From: CAZOKZ01 sp964580585
Lineage (GTDB): Bacteria; Sumerlaeota; Sumerlaeia; SLMS01; JAHLLQ01
Direction: 5' to 3'
DNA length: 48,205 nucleotides
Assembly (NCBI GenBank): GCA_964580585.1
Contig: CAZOKZ010000034.1
Coordinates: 1-48,205 of the forward strand
Shown: piece after piece, positions 24,634 through 32,906 of the stretch
Layout of the letters: every line of letters begins with the position of its first letter
Position numbering within the stretch: the first letter of the stretch is position 1
Position numbers and translations under genes: made by a program
The notes under the pieces: model-generated
The model's database searches: none
Told to the model about the DNA's origin: nothing
Seen by the model: the letters and a program-made list of their open reading frames with translations, nothing else

Positions 24634-25327
24634 GAGATTGCTCACTTTCCGATTGGAGGATTGTGGTGTTATCTTGTTCCTGTGTTAATTCGATACCCAG
24701 TTGCTCTCCCAGGCATCGCAGATAGTCCGTTTGTACGGTTTCATAATCCGGGCAATGCGGTCCGAGCAGTTTTTCCAGCGTGGTGACTCCACGGTCGCGA
24801 ATCCCGCACGGAATGATCATTCCGAAATGGTTCAGATCCGTCGTGATGTTCAGCGCCAAACCGTGCAGAGCCCACCATTTGCGCACTCGAATTCCCATGG
24901 CGCAGATTTTATCTTTGCCAACCCATACACCGGTGCGGTCTTGCACGCGATAGCCTTTCAAGTCGAGGGAGGCAAGGTACTGGATGACCGATTCTTCGAG
25001 CGCGCGCATGTATCCGTGCGTATCCAATCCAAGTTCCTGGATATTCACCAGGGGATAGACAACCAACTGTCCGGGACCATGGTAAGTGATCTGGCCGCCT
25101 CGGTCGGTTTCAATGACGGCAATTCCGCGACGCTCCAGCACAGCAAGCGGCGCCACGAGGTCTTCCATCTGGCCACGTCGCCCAATGGTAATGGTTGGCG
25201 GGTGCTCGACGGTCAGAACAACCGGGCCTTGTGCGCCGGAAAGCTGGCGTTCTTGAATAAATTTTTGTGTGTCCCAGGCGCGTTGATATTCCATCCGCCC
25301 CAGGTTGAACCATTTTGCGGGAATCAT
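24623..25327 (-). CDS. lipB: Octanoyl-[acyl carrier protein]:protein N-octanoyltransferase
   Basis: LipB moves an octanoyl group from acyl carrier protein to the lipoyl domains of the dehydrogenase complexes, the first step of lipoate synthesis. The 234-residue protein has the family motif RGGQITYHGPGQLV, the lysine in KICAMGIRVRKW and the catalytic cysteine in IIPCGI. Length is normal. It lies 32 bases after the PurE-Sua5 gene and overlaps the next gene, so it is in the middle of an operon. No ribosome binding site is obvious at the ATG. lipA is not in the window. Confidence 0.95.
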   Translation of the reverse strand: MIPAKWFNLGRMEYQRAWDTQKFIQERQLSGAQGPVVLTVEHPPTITIGRRGQMEDLVAPLAVLERRGIAVIETDRGGQITYHGPGQLVVYPLVNIQELGLDTHGYMRALEESVIQYLASLDLKGYRVQDRTGVWVGKDKICAMGIRVRKWWALHGLALNITTDLNHFGMIIPCGIRDRGVTTLEKLLGPHCPDYETVQTDYLRCLGEQLGIELTQEQDNTTILQSESEQSHGN

Positions 25328-25359
25328 AGTAAAGTTATTTCGTGGAATTCAGCGGGGGG

Positions 25360-27036
25360 CTAGTCTCTGAGTTTTGCCCCCAGCAGCTCTTTCAGTTTTT
25401 TACGCGAAACGTCGCCTTCACGCAGGATTTCAAATTGCTCGCCAAGGGCATTGAGCACCGTCGAGGCGCCCGCTTCGCTGTTGCAGGTGCCGCCGTCGAG
25501 AATACAGTCCACCAATCCGGTGTAGTGTTCGATCAACGGTTCGGCGGAATTCATCGGTTCGACATTTGACAAACTGGCGTTGCGCATCACTATGGGACGT
25601 CCAACACGCTCGATGATCGACAAGCAAAGATTGTCGCTGGGAATTCGGACGCCGATGCGGTCGGTTTGCACGATATTGCTCAACGCATCGGGGTGTTTGG
25701 GCAGAATAATCGTCAGCGCGCCCGGCCAGCATTGCTCGATGACCTTTTCCAATTCAACCGGAACCTCGCTGACCAATTGGTCGAGCATGTCCGGGTGATG
25801 AATCAGCACGCCGAGGGTTTTTTGATGTTCGCCCCCTTTCAATTGTTGCAGGCGATCGATTGCGATCAGATTCGTGGCATCCACGGCCAGTCCGTAAACC
25901 GTGTCCGTGGGAAGTGCCACGACACCGCCTTCGAGCAACACCATCATGGCGTGGTCGATTAAATCTTCGCTGGGAATTTCGCGATCGACCTGGAAAATTT
26001 TTGTGTTCACCGGGCGTGGCATTGCCGGGGTGATTTCGTCGCTGACCGGTAAGGGGGTTGCAATTCCTTCAAGGGGGTGCGAGAAGTCTTCGAGAGCCAA
26101 TTCTTCCGATTCTGTCGCCAACCCTTCTTGTTCTTGGTCCGATGCGGGAGTAGGCAAATCGGCCAACCCATTGGAGGGATGCGAGAGAGGCAGAGGCGTC
26201 TCGTCATCGGAACCGCTTTGCCATGAAACCGGGGGCACAAGCGGAATACCGCGGGTCGAGTTTTTGTGTTGGCCAAGCGGGTCGCTGACCAGCGAGTGCA
26301 GCGATGGGGGTGGGGTCTGAATCCGTGCGACTCCCGGCTCCTGGGGAACGGGAGTGGAAACCAGCGATTCCACGGCTGGGCCTGCTGGGCGCTCGACCCA
26401 AACGGCGCCCGGTCGGATACGGTCGGATTCTTCGGGCGGATCGGGGGTTACCGATTCGCTCATGTTCATCGTATCGTCGGCGGTTTCATTTTCCGAAATC
26501 TGACGTGTCAGGGGTGAAGTCTTCTCTGGCAGACAAAGGTCCGGATATTCGTTGGAAAGTTCCTTCTGAACACCCTCGGTGCGTTGTGCGCCGTACATGC
26601 GGCGATGTGCCAACACGGTGCGGAAGCTTGCGTGCTTGATGGCGAGAATCTGGGCTGCCAGCAGGGCGGCATTTTCCGAGTTGTTGATACCAACGGTGGC
26701 GACGGGCATGCCGGGGGGTAACATGACCATGGAAAACAAGGCGTCCTGGCCGCGCAAAGGCGAGGCATCGATGGGCACCCCGATCACTGGCAAATTGGTG
26801 TGCGAGGCCAGATGGCTGGCCAGCAAGGCGGAGCCGCCTTCCGCGGCGATCAGTACCTCGATCCCGCGTTCACCAGCTTCGCGGGCGAATTCCGTCAGCT
26901 TATGAGGCGTACGGTGCGCCGAAATAACTTCGAATATGTACGGAACGCCCATCACGCGCAGAGTTTCGAGTCCCCGACGCATGACATTAAAGTCGGAACG
27001 TCCCCCAATCACTACCCCAACGAGTGGCCTTTGCAT
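25360..27036 (-). CDS. purE: PurE fused to a Sua5/YrdC-type domain
   Basis: A 558-residue two-domain protein. Residues 1-160 are PurE, the mutase that converts N5-carboxyaminoimidazole ribonucleotide to carboxyaminoimidazole ribonucleotide in purine synthesis: GGRSDF (11-16), SAHRTP (39-44), LRGQDALFSMVMLPPGMPVATV. Residues 161-349 are an acidic, proline-rich linker. Residues 350-558 resemble YrdC/Sua5, which makes threonylcarbamoyl-AMP for tRNA t6A: LPTDTVYGLAVDA, KGGEHQKTLGVLI, CWPGALTIILP and GVRIPSDNLCL. The usual SAN motif reads RNASLSN here, so the second domain may be altered. The join is in one unbroken frame. Confidence 0.92.
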   Translation of the reverse strand: MQRPLVGVVIGGRSDFNVMRRGLETLRVMGVPYIFEVISAHRTPHKLTEFAREAGERGIEVLIAAEGGSALLASHLASHTNLPVIGVPIDASPLRGQDALFSMVMLPPGMPVATVGINNSENAALLAAQILAIKHASFRTVLAHRRMYGAQRTEGVQKELSNEYPDLCLPEKTSPLTRQISENETADDTMNMSESVTPDPPEESDRIRPGAVWVERPAGPAVESLVSTPVPQEPGVARIQTPPPSLHSLVSDPLGQHKNSTRGIPLVPPVSWQSGSDDETPLPLSHPSNGLADLPTPASDQEQEGLATESEELALEDFSHPLEGIATPLPVSDEITPAMPRPVNTKIFQVDREIPSEDLIDHAMMVLLEGGVVALPTDTVYGLAVDATNLIAIDRLQQLKGGEHQKTLGVLIHHPDMLDQLVSEVPVELEKVIEQCWPGALTIILPKHPDALSNIVQTDRIGVRIPSDNLCLSIIERVGRPIVMRNASLSNVEPMNSAEPLIEHYTGLVDCILDGGTCNSEAGASTVLNALGEQFEILREGDVSRKKLKELLGAKLRD

Positions 27037-27150
27037 GTTTGGAAAGCATCCTCAGGAGTATCGGTATCTCTTCTACCACGTCCGATCAGTTTGTGTCCAT
27101 CGCGTTTCTTGCGACCCAACATTCGACAAGCTTGTTGAGCAATTCGTTCA

Positions 27151-27981
27151 TCAGGGACGCGAACGGGGAATCCTGATGTCCTTCAACTGCTCCTCCAACG
27201 TCAAACGCTGCCCCATCAAGTCCTCGATTTTCCAACCCTCCTGGGTCCGGCGCATCCGAAATTGGCTCGAAAGGCCTCCGGAACGCACCACCACGTTGGC
27301 TGCGTAGCCTTCCTCCATCATATTGGCTGTTTCAACAGTTCCACCTTTCAGTGGACCAATGGTCAGGACGTATTTCATCGCATGGGAACGTTTTTGAGCC
27401 GAAGTGTAATCGTACCACTCCGCGGGGTTGTTCTGAAGCGGATAGTAGGAAAGTTTGTCCACGTTTCGCTCGAACCAGGTGCGTGAAGCTTCGTCAAAAT
27501 AATCGAGCCATTGATCGATATGAATATTTTCGGGAGTCGCTTGGCTTGGGGTGAGATAAGGACGAACGAATAGCGAGTAGGTATCCATCAATTTTTCAGG
27601 CGATTCGCTTCCCGAGACGCTTTCACCCTTAAAGATCATGAAGACCGAGAAAAGCAGGGCCAATACTGGTACCGTCCAAACGAGGATGGTTTTCAATCCG
27701 CCAGCGGTTTTTTTGGCCGTTTCGGTCGCCTCATGAGCGGCTTGAACCACTTTTTCCGTCGTGGTGATGGGATCGGCGAGTGATTCGTCGGTTTTTCGAT
27801 CGGCGGGAACCGAACCGGTTTTCCGATCCTGCGGAACATACTTATTCACACCGGTGGGACGGTCGGATGGGACCTCGCCGGTTTTTCGATCGCGGGGGAC
27901 GTATTTTTTTACACCGGTCGGGCGGTCGGCTGGGACGCCACCGCGTTCGTCGGGCGATCGGGGGAATTCAACGCTTGCCAT
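27151..27981 (-). CDS. Membrane-anchored protein with N-terminal repeats
   Basis: A 276-residue protein. Its N-terminus carries two 21-residue repeats (VPADRPTGVKKYVPRDRKTG and its variant at 37-57) and part of a third. A single membrane segment lies at about residues 98-118 (VWTVPVLALLFSVFMIF), followed by an outer domain of about 155 residues with two conserved-looking aromatic blocks (WLDYFDEASRTWFERN, NPAEWYDY). It is probably inserted with the repeats in the cytoplasm. Family unknown. It lies 54 bases after the YihY-type gene, and the two may be co-expressed. Confidence 0.72.
   Translation of the reverse strand: MASVEFPRSPDERGGVPADRPTGVKKYVPRDRKTGEVPSDRPTGVNKYVPQDRKTGSVPADRKTDESLADPITTTEKVVQAAHEATETAKKTAGGLKTILVWTVPVLALLFSVFMIFKGESVSGSESPEKLMDTYSLFVRPYLTPSQATPENIHIDQWLDYFDEASRTWFERNVDKLSYYPLQNNPAEWYDYTSAQKRSHAMKYVLTIGPLKGGTVETANMMEEGYAANVVVRSGGLSSQFRMRRTQEGWKIEDLMGQRLTLEEQLKDIRIPRSRP
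27811..27936 (-). repeat. Two in-frame 63-base coding repeats
   Basis: The DNA for residues 16-57 of the gene above is two copies of a 63-base unit plus part of a third. The copies have drifted at several bases but keep the reading frame, so they are protein repeats and not CRISPR units. Confidence 0.8.
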
Positions 27982-28035
27982 ACGGACAGTGTCCTTTCTG
28001 AACAGTTCTCTCCGGGGGGCGCCGAGAGGAAAGAA

Positions 28036-29655
28036 TCAAGTCGTGCCGGACGACGGCTGGCTCTGCTTCAAGAGATCGGCCAACGTCGTATTTTCGTCAA
28101 CTGCCATGACTTTTTTTTGCACCGCATTAATTGCAGCGGCAATTTCGTTTTCTTCCGTGCCCAAATTTGTCTCACAAAGCGAACCTGGGTCGCAACCCAG
28201 TTTCAATAAGGAAACAAGACGGACTTTACGTGCCGGCATGGAAAGCGAGAGCTTGTTTTTATCCGTTACCGTCAGGAATTCATGAGCCAACAGAGCATCG
28301 ACGATTTCCTCGAACGTAGCAATCGGAAGCCGAATGCGCTTGGCTAATTCCTCGCGGCGGATGCCGTGTTGGCCTTTTTCAAAGGCGTCGGCCACCAGCA
28401 TGGCAACTGCCAAATGAAGTCGCCCATCGAGGTAGGATGGACTTTCTCCCTTGAAATGCTTGCGCATCAAACGGGCGAAATTCTGGGAAGAATACGTGAT
28501 TTCGTTCCCCAGCAGGAAAACGATCCAGGTGAAATATATCCAGATCAGGAAAATCGGAATCGCGCCCAGAGCTTGCAGCAATTCGCGCTTTGCCGTCGAG
28601 AGGTAGATGTAGAAGAAGAAACCAACCTTGGCCAACTCCCACAAAATTCCCGCCACCAGGCCCCCCAACAACGCATAGCTCATTTTAACGTCCGCTTTGG
28701 GGATCAATAGGTATGCCAGCGCCAGAATGATGCAGTTGAACAACGTCGGAACGATGGAAAAGAAAATTTTGATTAATGGGCTGATGGTTTGAAGCCCAGG
28801 AATGTGACGGTGTTTGGGTGGAGCCGGTGCGGCTTCTTCGGTCGCCATGGGAGATGTCGCTGCATCGTTGAGCAAAACGGACGTGTCGGTTGCGGTGATT
28901 TGATCTTGCCCCGGTTCCAGCTCTGGGTGGGCGACCAGCATCTTGATGGATTCCGTCATGGAAGGGACGTTTGGATCGGAGGAATCGGGCTCTGCGTCGC
29001 CCACCAACCCCACGAAAATCGAAGAGATCGTGATCGAAAGTCCCACAATTACCGGCGCAAGCAGCACCAACATGGAAAAACCCGCCAGAGAACGCGTAAA
29101 AGACTTACTGTCACCGGTTTCCCACGAAGCTTCGAATGCCGATTCGATGGATTTGTACATAAAAAACGCTGTCAGCAGCAAACCCGCAAACCCGACCGAA
29201 CCCACGCCGCCAGCGCTTTTGCGATAAGCGTCGGACATATTGCGGATTTGCCCGGTCAGATTCTTGATCTGCACCTGCCGTTCGTCTTTGCGCGCTTGTT
29301 CCGAGGGATTGAGCAGTCCGGCGCTGGTTGGCGGCATGAGGCGTTGCTCGATGAAGCCGATCAGTTTTTCTTCCTGTTGGGGAGTGTAAAAGACCGATCC
29401 CAGCGAGGTGATCAGGATGAGCAGTGGAAAGAGCGCCAAAATCGTTGTGTAAGTCATCGAAGCGGCACGTTGCCACATCAGGTTTTCGCGCGTTTCGAGA
29501 AATAAAACCCGTAAAAATCGGAGCAATCCCATCGTCGCCCGCACGAAAAGCGAGTGGCTGGCCAGCGTGGTGGGTGAAGTCAGATTGGTTTTGAACCAAT
29601 CGGCACGGTCCCAAAAATTCTGGATGAAGGCTAGCAGACGATTGGAATTCAACAA
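28036..29655 (-). CDS. YihY/BrkB-family membrane protein with winged-helix tail
   Basis: A 539-residue member of the YihY (UPF0761) family: WQRAASMTYTTILALFPLLI in the first membrane segment, IPKADVKMSYALLGGLVAGILW and IYFTWIVFLLGNEI in the last ones. The family's role is not well settled; it was once misnamed ribonuclease BN. An unusual acidic, proline/threonine-rich insertion of about 75 residues (about 222-292) breaks the membrane part. The C-terminal 130 residues look like a winged helix (KGQHGIRREELAKRIRLPIA). The start is probably TTG at 29655; an ATG at 29532 is the alternative. Confidence 0.85.
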   Translation of the reverse strand: MLNSNRLLAFIQNFWDRADWFKTNLTSPTTLASHSLFVRATMGLLRFLRVLFLETRENLMWQRAASMTYTTILALFPLLILITSLGSVFYTPQQEEKLIGFIEQRLMPPTSAGLLNPSEQARKDERQVQIKNLTGQIRNMSDAYRKSAGGVGSVGFAGLLLTAFFMYKSIESAFEASWETGDSKSFTRSLAGFSMLVLLAPVIVGLSITISSIFVGLVGDAEPDSSDPNVPSMTESIKMLVAHPELEPGQDQITATDTSVLLNDAATSPMATEEAAPAPPKHRHIPGLQTISPLIKIFFSIVPTLFNCIILALAYLLIPKADVKMSYALLGGLVAGILWELAKVGFFFYIYLSTAKRELLQALGAIPIFLIWIYFTWIVFLLGNEITYSSQNFARLMRKHFKGESPSYLDGRLHLAVAMLVADAFEKGQHGIRREELAKRIRLPIATFEEIVDALLAHEFLTVTDKNKLSLSMPARKVRLVSLLKLGCDPGSLCETNLGTEENEIAAAINAVQKKVMAVDENTTLADLLKQSQPSSGTT

Positions 29656-29863
29656 GTTATCTCACTCATGGCGATCAGGTCACGTATGTGAAGCTGCCTC
29701 GAAGACTCAAAGAAAATTTTGTACCCGTTTTGTTTGGTGTCAGAAAGCCCAAAATGCGCTGGTGGTCGTGGTTAAATGAATCGTTGCCCGGATAAGGCTT
29801 GGCGATTACAGAATTCTCACCCTGCCGGTTTCCGAATATCGGCACCTCTTTCAAGGATATGAT

Positions 29864-30328
29864 ATGAGTAAATTGGGCAACTTTTCCTTTGTGATCGAGA
29901 AAAAATTGGCTGGTTCGGCTCGTCCAGGGTTATATCGCGAGTTGAATGAGGACCTGGAATTCATGAAATCTCAGGGGATTGGCGCGGTCGTTTCGTTGAC
30001 AGAAGCGCCGTTGGCTGCCCGGGAGGTCATCGATGCCGGGCTGGTTTATCTGCATATTCCGGTGCAGGATTTTACACCGCCCACGCCTCAGCAATTCCAG
30101 CAGTTTCAGGACTTTATGAATCGCCAGCCCAGTGCCGTGCTGGTGCATTGCCATGCGGGAATGGGGCGCACCGGCACGATGTTGGCCAGTTACCTGATCA
30201 GCCAGGGCTTATCGGTGGAAGAAGCGATCACTCAAGTGCGTCAGGCGCGTCCGGGCAGCATTGAAACTGGGACGCAAATTAACGCCTTGCGAGCGTGGGC
30301 GGACCACCTGGGTGGCATAAAAAAATAA
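29864..30328 (+). CDS. Dual-specificity-type protein phosphatase
   Basis: A 154-residue cysteine phosphatase. The signature is HCHAGMGRT (95-103) with nucleophile Cys96 and Arg102; the general acid is probably Asp69 in VQDFTPPT. It is small, like the human DUSP23/VH1-like group and archaeal homologs, and has no extra domains or signal peptide. Substrates could be phospho-tyrosine, phospho-serine or a nucleotide/polyphosphate. AAGGA lies close upstream of the ATG. It is divergent from the YihY-type gene, and rpmG follows 145 bases downstream. Confidence 0.9.
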   Translation: MSKLGNFSFVIEKKLAGSARPGLYRELNEDLEFMKSQGIGAVVSLTEAPLAAREVIDAGLVYLHIPVQDFTPPTPQQFQQFQDFMNRQPSAVLVHCHAGMGRTGTMLASYLISQGLSVEEAITQVRQARPGSIETGTQINALRAWADHLGGIKK

Positions 30329-30473
30329 ACTTCCCGCGCAAAGCTGAATTTTCCTCTTGTCAGCGCCCCGACAACGTCCTTTACTTCCGGCCCTTGTGCC
30401 GAGGTGGATTTCGGTGCAAATCGATTGAATATTCTCGCCTCCGGCGATTTTGAATACCCGAGGAGTTTTTACC

Positions 30474-30662
30474 ATGGCTAAGAAGGGCAAAGGCAACCGC
30501 GTTCAGGTTATTCTGGAATGCACCGAATCGCGTAGCTCGGAAGTTCCGGGCGTGTCGCGTTACGTTACGGTTAAAAATCGCAAGAACACGACGCAGCGTC
30601 TGGAACTGAAAAAGTACAACAAGTTCCTGAAACGCCACACGGTTCATCGCGAAATCAAGTAA
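30474..30662 (+). CDS. rpmG: 50S ribosomal protein L33
   Basis: L33 is a small protein of the large ribosomal subunit. This 62-residue copy has the family core SRYVTVKNRKNTTQRLELKK and ends in KYNKFLKRHTVHREIK. No zinc-binding cysteine pairs are seen, so it is the zinc-free type. A longer N-terminal frame is open, but AGGAG eight bases before ATG 30474 fixes the start. In many bacteria rpmG lies beside secE-nusG; here it is alone, followed by a lipoprotein gene. Confidence 0.96.
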   Translation: MAKKGKGNRVQVILECTESRSSEVPGVSRYVTVKNRKNTTQRLELKKYNKFLKRHTVHREIK

Positions 30663-30698
30663 CCCCATCCATCCGGCCAAGGAGTGGGCGAGCAATTC

Positions 30699-31649
30699 GT
30701 GAAACGTCTTCCGATTGCACGCGTTTTCAGTATGATCCTGGCCTTGGCTGTCGGATTGACAGGGGTCTGGGGCTGTCGTTCCTCCGAGGAGCGCGGGACG
30801 CCATTGGGCGACCAAACCCAGACGGATATTTTGACGACTCTTTCCGCCGTCCAGTCCTGGGCGGCGATTTTACTTGAAGACATTGTCGATACCGACCTGA
30901 TGCAGCGCGAAACGGTGCTGGGCAGCGATGATGAACTGACCAGTATCGAGAAAGCTCGCCTCGCCAACGCGCGCCTGCTCGTTGCTTACGACGGGCAGAT
31001 CGACGCTCAGGTTGTCGAGGATTTCCGTGAATACCACGCGAAGGCCGACGAGGCAATTTTGTACGTCGCTCCCAATCGGACCGATAGCAACTTCGATTGG
31101 CTCGAACCAATAAAGGCCAAAGTTCAGGTCGCGACGCTGGCGAAAGCCTTAATATCCGAAGGCATCGTGGACGAGGATAGCGGTTTGGATGCGCGTGTCC
31201 GCGACTTGGATGCCCGGTTCGATGCGTTAGAGAAGTCGATTCTGAGCACGTTGACCGATTTTTCCGGACAACGCGTTTTGGTGGACGATATTCGGCTCAA
31301 ACCCTGGTTGGAGCATTACGGTCTGCAAGTCGCCGGGGTGTTGACGTTCGATGCGAAAGACGCTCCCGCGCAAGAGGACCTCGACCGTTTCGAGCGCATC
31401 ATCGGAACACTGGAAAACCCCGTGTGTGTGATCACATCGCCGGTTTCCAAGGCTTATCTTTCCGAACGGGCGTCCGATTGGAATCTGCGGATGGTATCGT
31501 TCGATACGTTGCAGACAGGATTTGTCGGACGTGATCACTATTTCCAACAACTCGAGCACAACGTGTTTTTGCTGACATTCGTTTTGAATGGAAATCAACC
31601 TTCCACAACGGAACCGGGGGCGCGGTTTATTCCCGAATGGGGCGAGTGA
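30699..31649 (+). CDS. ZnuA/TroA-like lipoprotein with degenerate metal site
   Basis: A 316-residue lipoprotein from GTG 30699 (a GTG at 30684 is also open; the ribosome binding site fits neither well). The signal ends in the lipobox VWGC with Cys26. The mature protein follows the plan of zinc/manganese ABC binding proteins: an N-terminal lobe, a linking helix around EPIKAKVQVATLAKALISE, and a second lobe with VLVDDIRLKPWLEHYGLQVAG and PVCVITSPVSKAYLSE. The histidine ligands expected in such proteins are mostly missing, and no transporter genes are next to it, so it may bind something else or have lost transport. Confidence 0.65.
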   Translation: MKRLPIARVFSMILALAVGLTGVWGCRSSEERGTPLGDQTQTDILTTLSAVQSWAAILLEDIVDTDLMQRETVLGSDDELTSIEKARLANARLLVAYDGQIDAQVVEDFREYHAKADEAILYVAPNRTDSNFDWLEPIKAKVQVATLAKALISEGIVDEDSGLDARVRDLDARFDALEKSILSTLTDFSGQRVLVDDIRLKPWLEHYGLQVAGVLTFDAKDAPAQEDLDRFERIIGTLENPVCVITSPVSKAYLSERASDWNLRMVSFDTLQTGFVGRDHYFQQLEHNVFLLTFVLNGNQPSTTEPGARFIPEWGE

Positions 31650-31667
31650 GCGCGGTCCCGCAGTTTG

Positions 31668-32885
31668 CTACTCTTCTTTTTTCTCCAGCATTTTATTCAC
31701 CTGAGACAAAATGACTTCGGGTGATTCAACGAGCCCGTAATGAACGGCGCCGATGTTGCCTTCGGGGTCGATGAAGTAGGTGACGGGCAGATATTCGACT
31801 TCAAAAAAGTTTTTCAGCGGGTGTTCGTCGGGAACCAGAATTTGGGTAACCGATGTTGGTTTACGATTAAAGTAGTGGCTCACCCGTTCCGGGGTGTCCT
31901 CTCCCTCATCGACGTTCAAACTCCACAGGACAGCTTTGTCGCTATCGAGTTGTTGATTTGCACTGTTCAGGGCAGGCATGCCTTCCAGGCAATACTTGCA
32001 CCAGAGTGCCCAAAAATCGAGCACAACGACTTTTCCGCGCATGCTGGAGAGCGTGACTTCTTTGCCGTCGAGCGTTTTCAGCGTAAAATCCGGGGCGGCT
32101 TTTCCAAGAAGGGGGCTTGTGTGTTGATTTGAAGGCGCCGTCAGGATGTCTGTCACGTTCTGAAACTCAGCGGGTGGGGTTGGGTCGAATGTCGATTCGG
32201 GCAATTCGGCGTTGAATTCTTGTTCGATGAATTGCAGACGTGACCAGACCTTCGGCTCTTCCGACAGTTGCAGCCAGGAATTCGTGATCAGATTCACTTC
32301 GTAATCTACGTCGTAACGAATCGGCAGCGGGTCTTTGGTATCGATCTGGACGATGCGCATGCCGGGCAGGTGTTGGACTTCGATCGACGCGTTGGCGAGC
32401 AAGCTGGTGTCGCCTTCGAGCAAGGCCAGAATATGCAAATTCCGCAAGTAGAGCCCGAATGCCGGGTTCAATTGAAAAAGTTCGTCAAACGTCGCGGGCG
32501 ATTCCGTCTCGAAGAGAGCATAATTCTGGCTCTCTTTCATCTCGAGCAACACGGCATTTTCTGCCACGACGATTTTAATCTGATCGGTGGAAATGCTGAT
32601 CAATCCGGGCGCCTGGTAAGCGAAATCGAAGTTCATCGGTTCGGGGTAGTTCGGGATCGGCTTTCCTTCGGCATCGACAATCCGCCACAAACATTTGGCG
32701 GTGTAGGTGTCCAGGTCGCCATATTCATCGACCAGTTTTTCAAGCACAGAGTCGAGCGTCACGATGTCGTTGGCTTTTGTCGCCACGGGAGGGGAGTTCG
32801 TGTCTGCTGCTTGAGTGAAGGCCACTGGCATAGCGGCTAGAACAGTGGCGATTGCGAACGAAGCAAAGGAGCGTAGTGATGGCAT
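31668..32885 (-). CDS. TlpA-like thioredoxin-fold protein with N-terminal carrier-type domain
   Basis: A 405-residue exported protein. A Sec signal ends near AADTN (residue 27). Residues 40-250 form a beta-rich domain resembling the DUF2092/LolA-like group, and residues 258-400 a TlpA/ResA thioredoxin domain with WCKYC (Cys296, Cys299) and the cis-Pro segment LPVTYFIDPEGNIGAV. Such proteins handle disulfides in the periplasm, for example in cytochrome maturation. This two-domain form is common in Planctomycetota. It follows pdxB after 21 bases on the same strand, so they may share a transcript without a clear functional link. Confidence 0.88.
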   Translation of the reverse strand: MPSLRSFASFAIATVLAAMPVAFTQAADTNSPPVATKANDIVTLDSVLEKLVDEYGDLDTYTAKCLWRIVDAEGKPIPNYPEPMNFDFAYQAPGLISISTDQIKIVVAENAVLLEMKESQNYALFETESPATFDELFQLNPAFGLYLRNLHILALLEGDTSLLANASIEVQHLPGMRIVQIDTKDPLPIRYDVDYEVNLITNSWLQLSEEPKVWSRLQFIEQEFNAELPESTFDPTPPAEFQNVTDILTAPSNQHTSPLLGKAAPDFTLKTLDGKEVTLSSMRGKVVVLDFWALWCKYCLEGMPALNSANQQLDSDKAVLWSLNVDEGEDTPERVSHYFNRKPTSVTQILVPDEHPLKNFFEVEYLPVTYFIDPEGNIGAVHYGLVESPEVILSQVNKMLEKKEE

Positions 32886-32906
32886 GGGCGAAAATCCGTG
32901 TTAGTT

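Noticed and set aside
27785..27967. Short regularly spaced repeats that might be a CRISPR array
   Set aside because: Units are adjacent, in frame and encode a protein repeat; there are no spacers and no cas genes.
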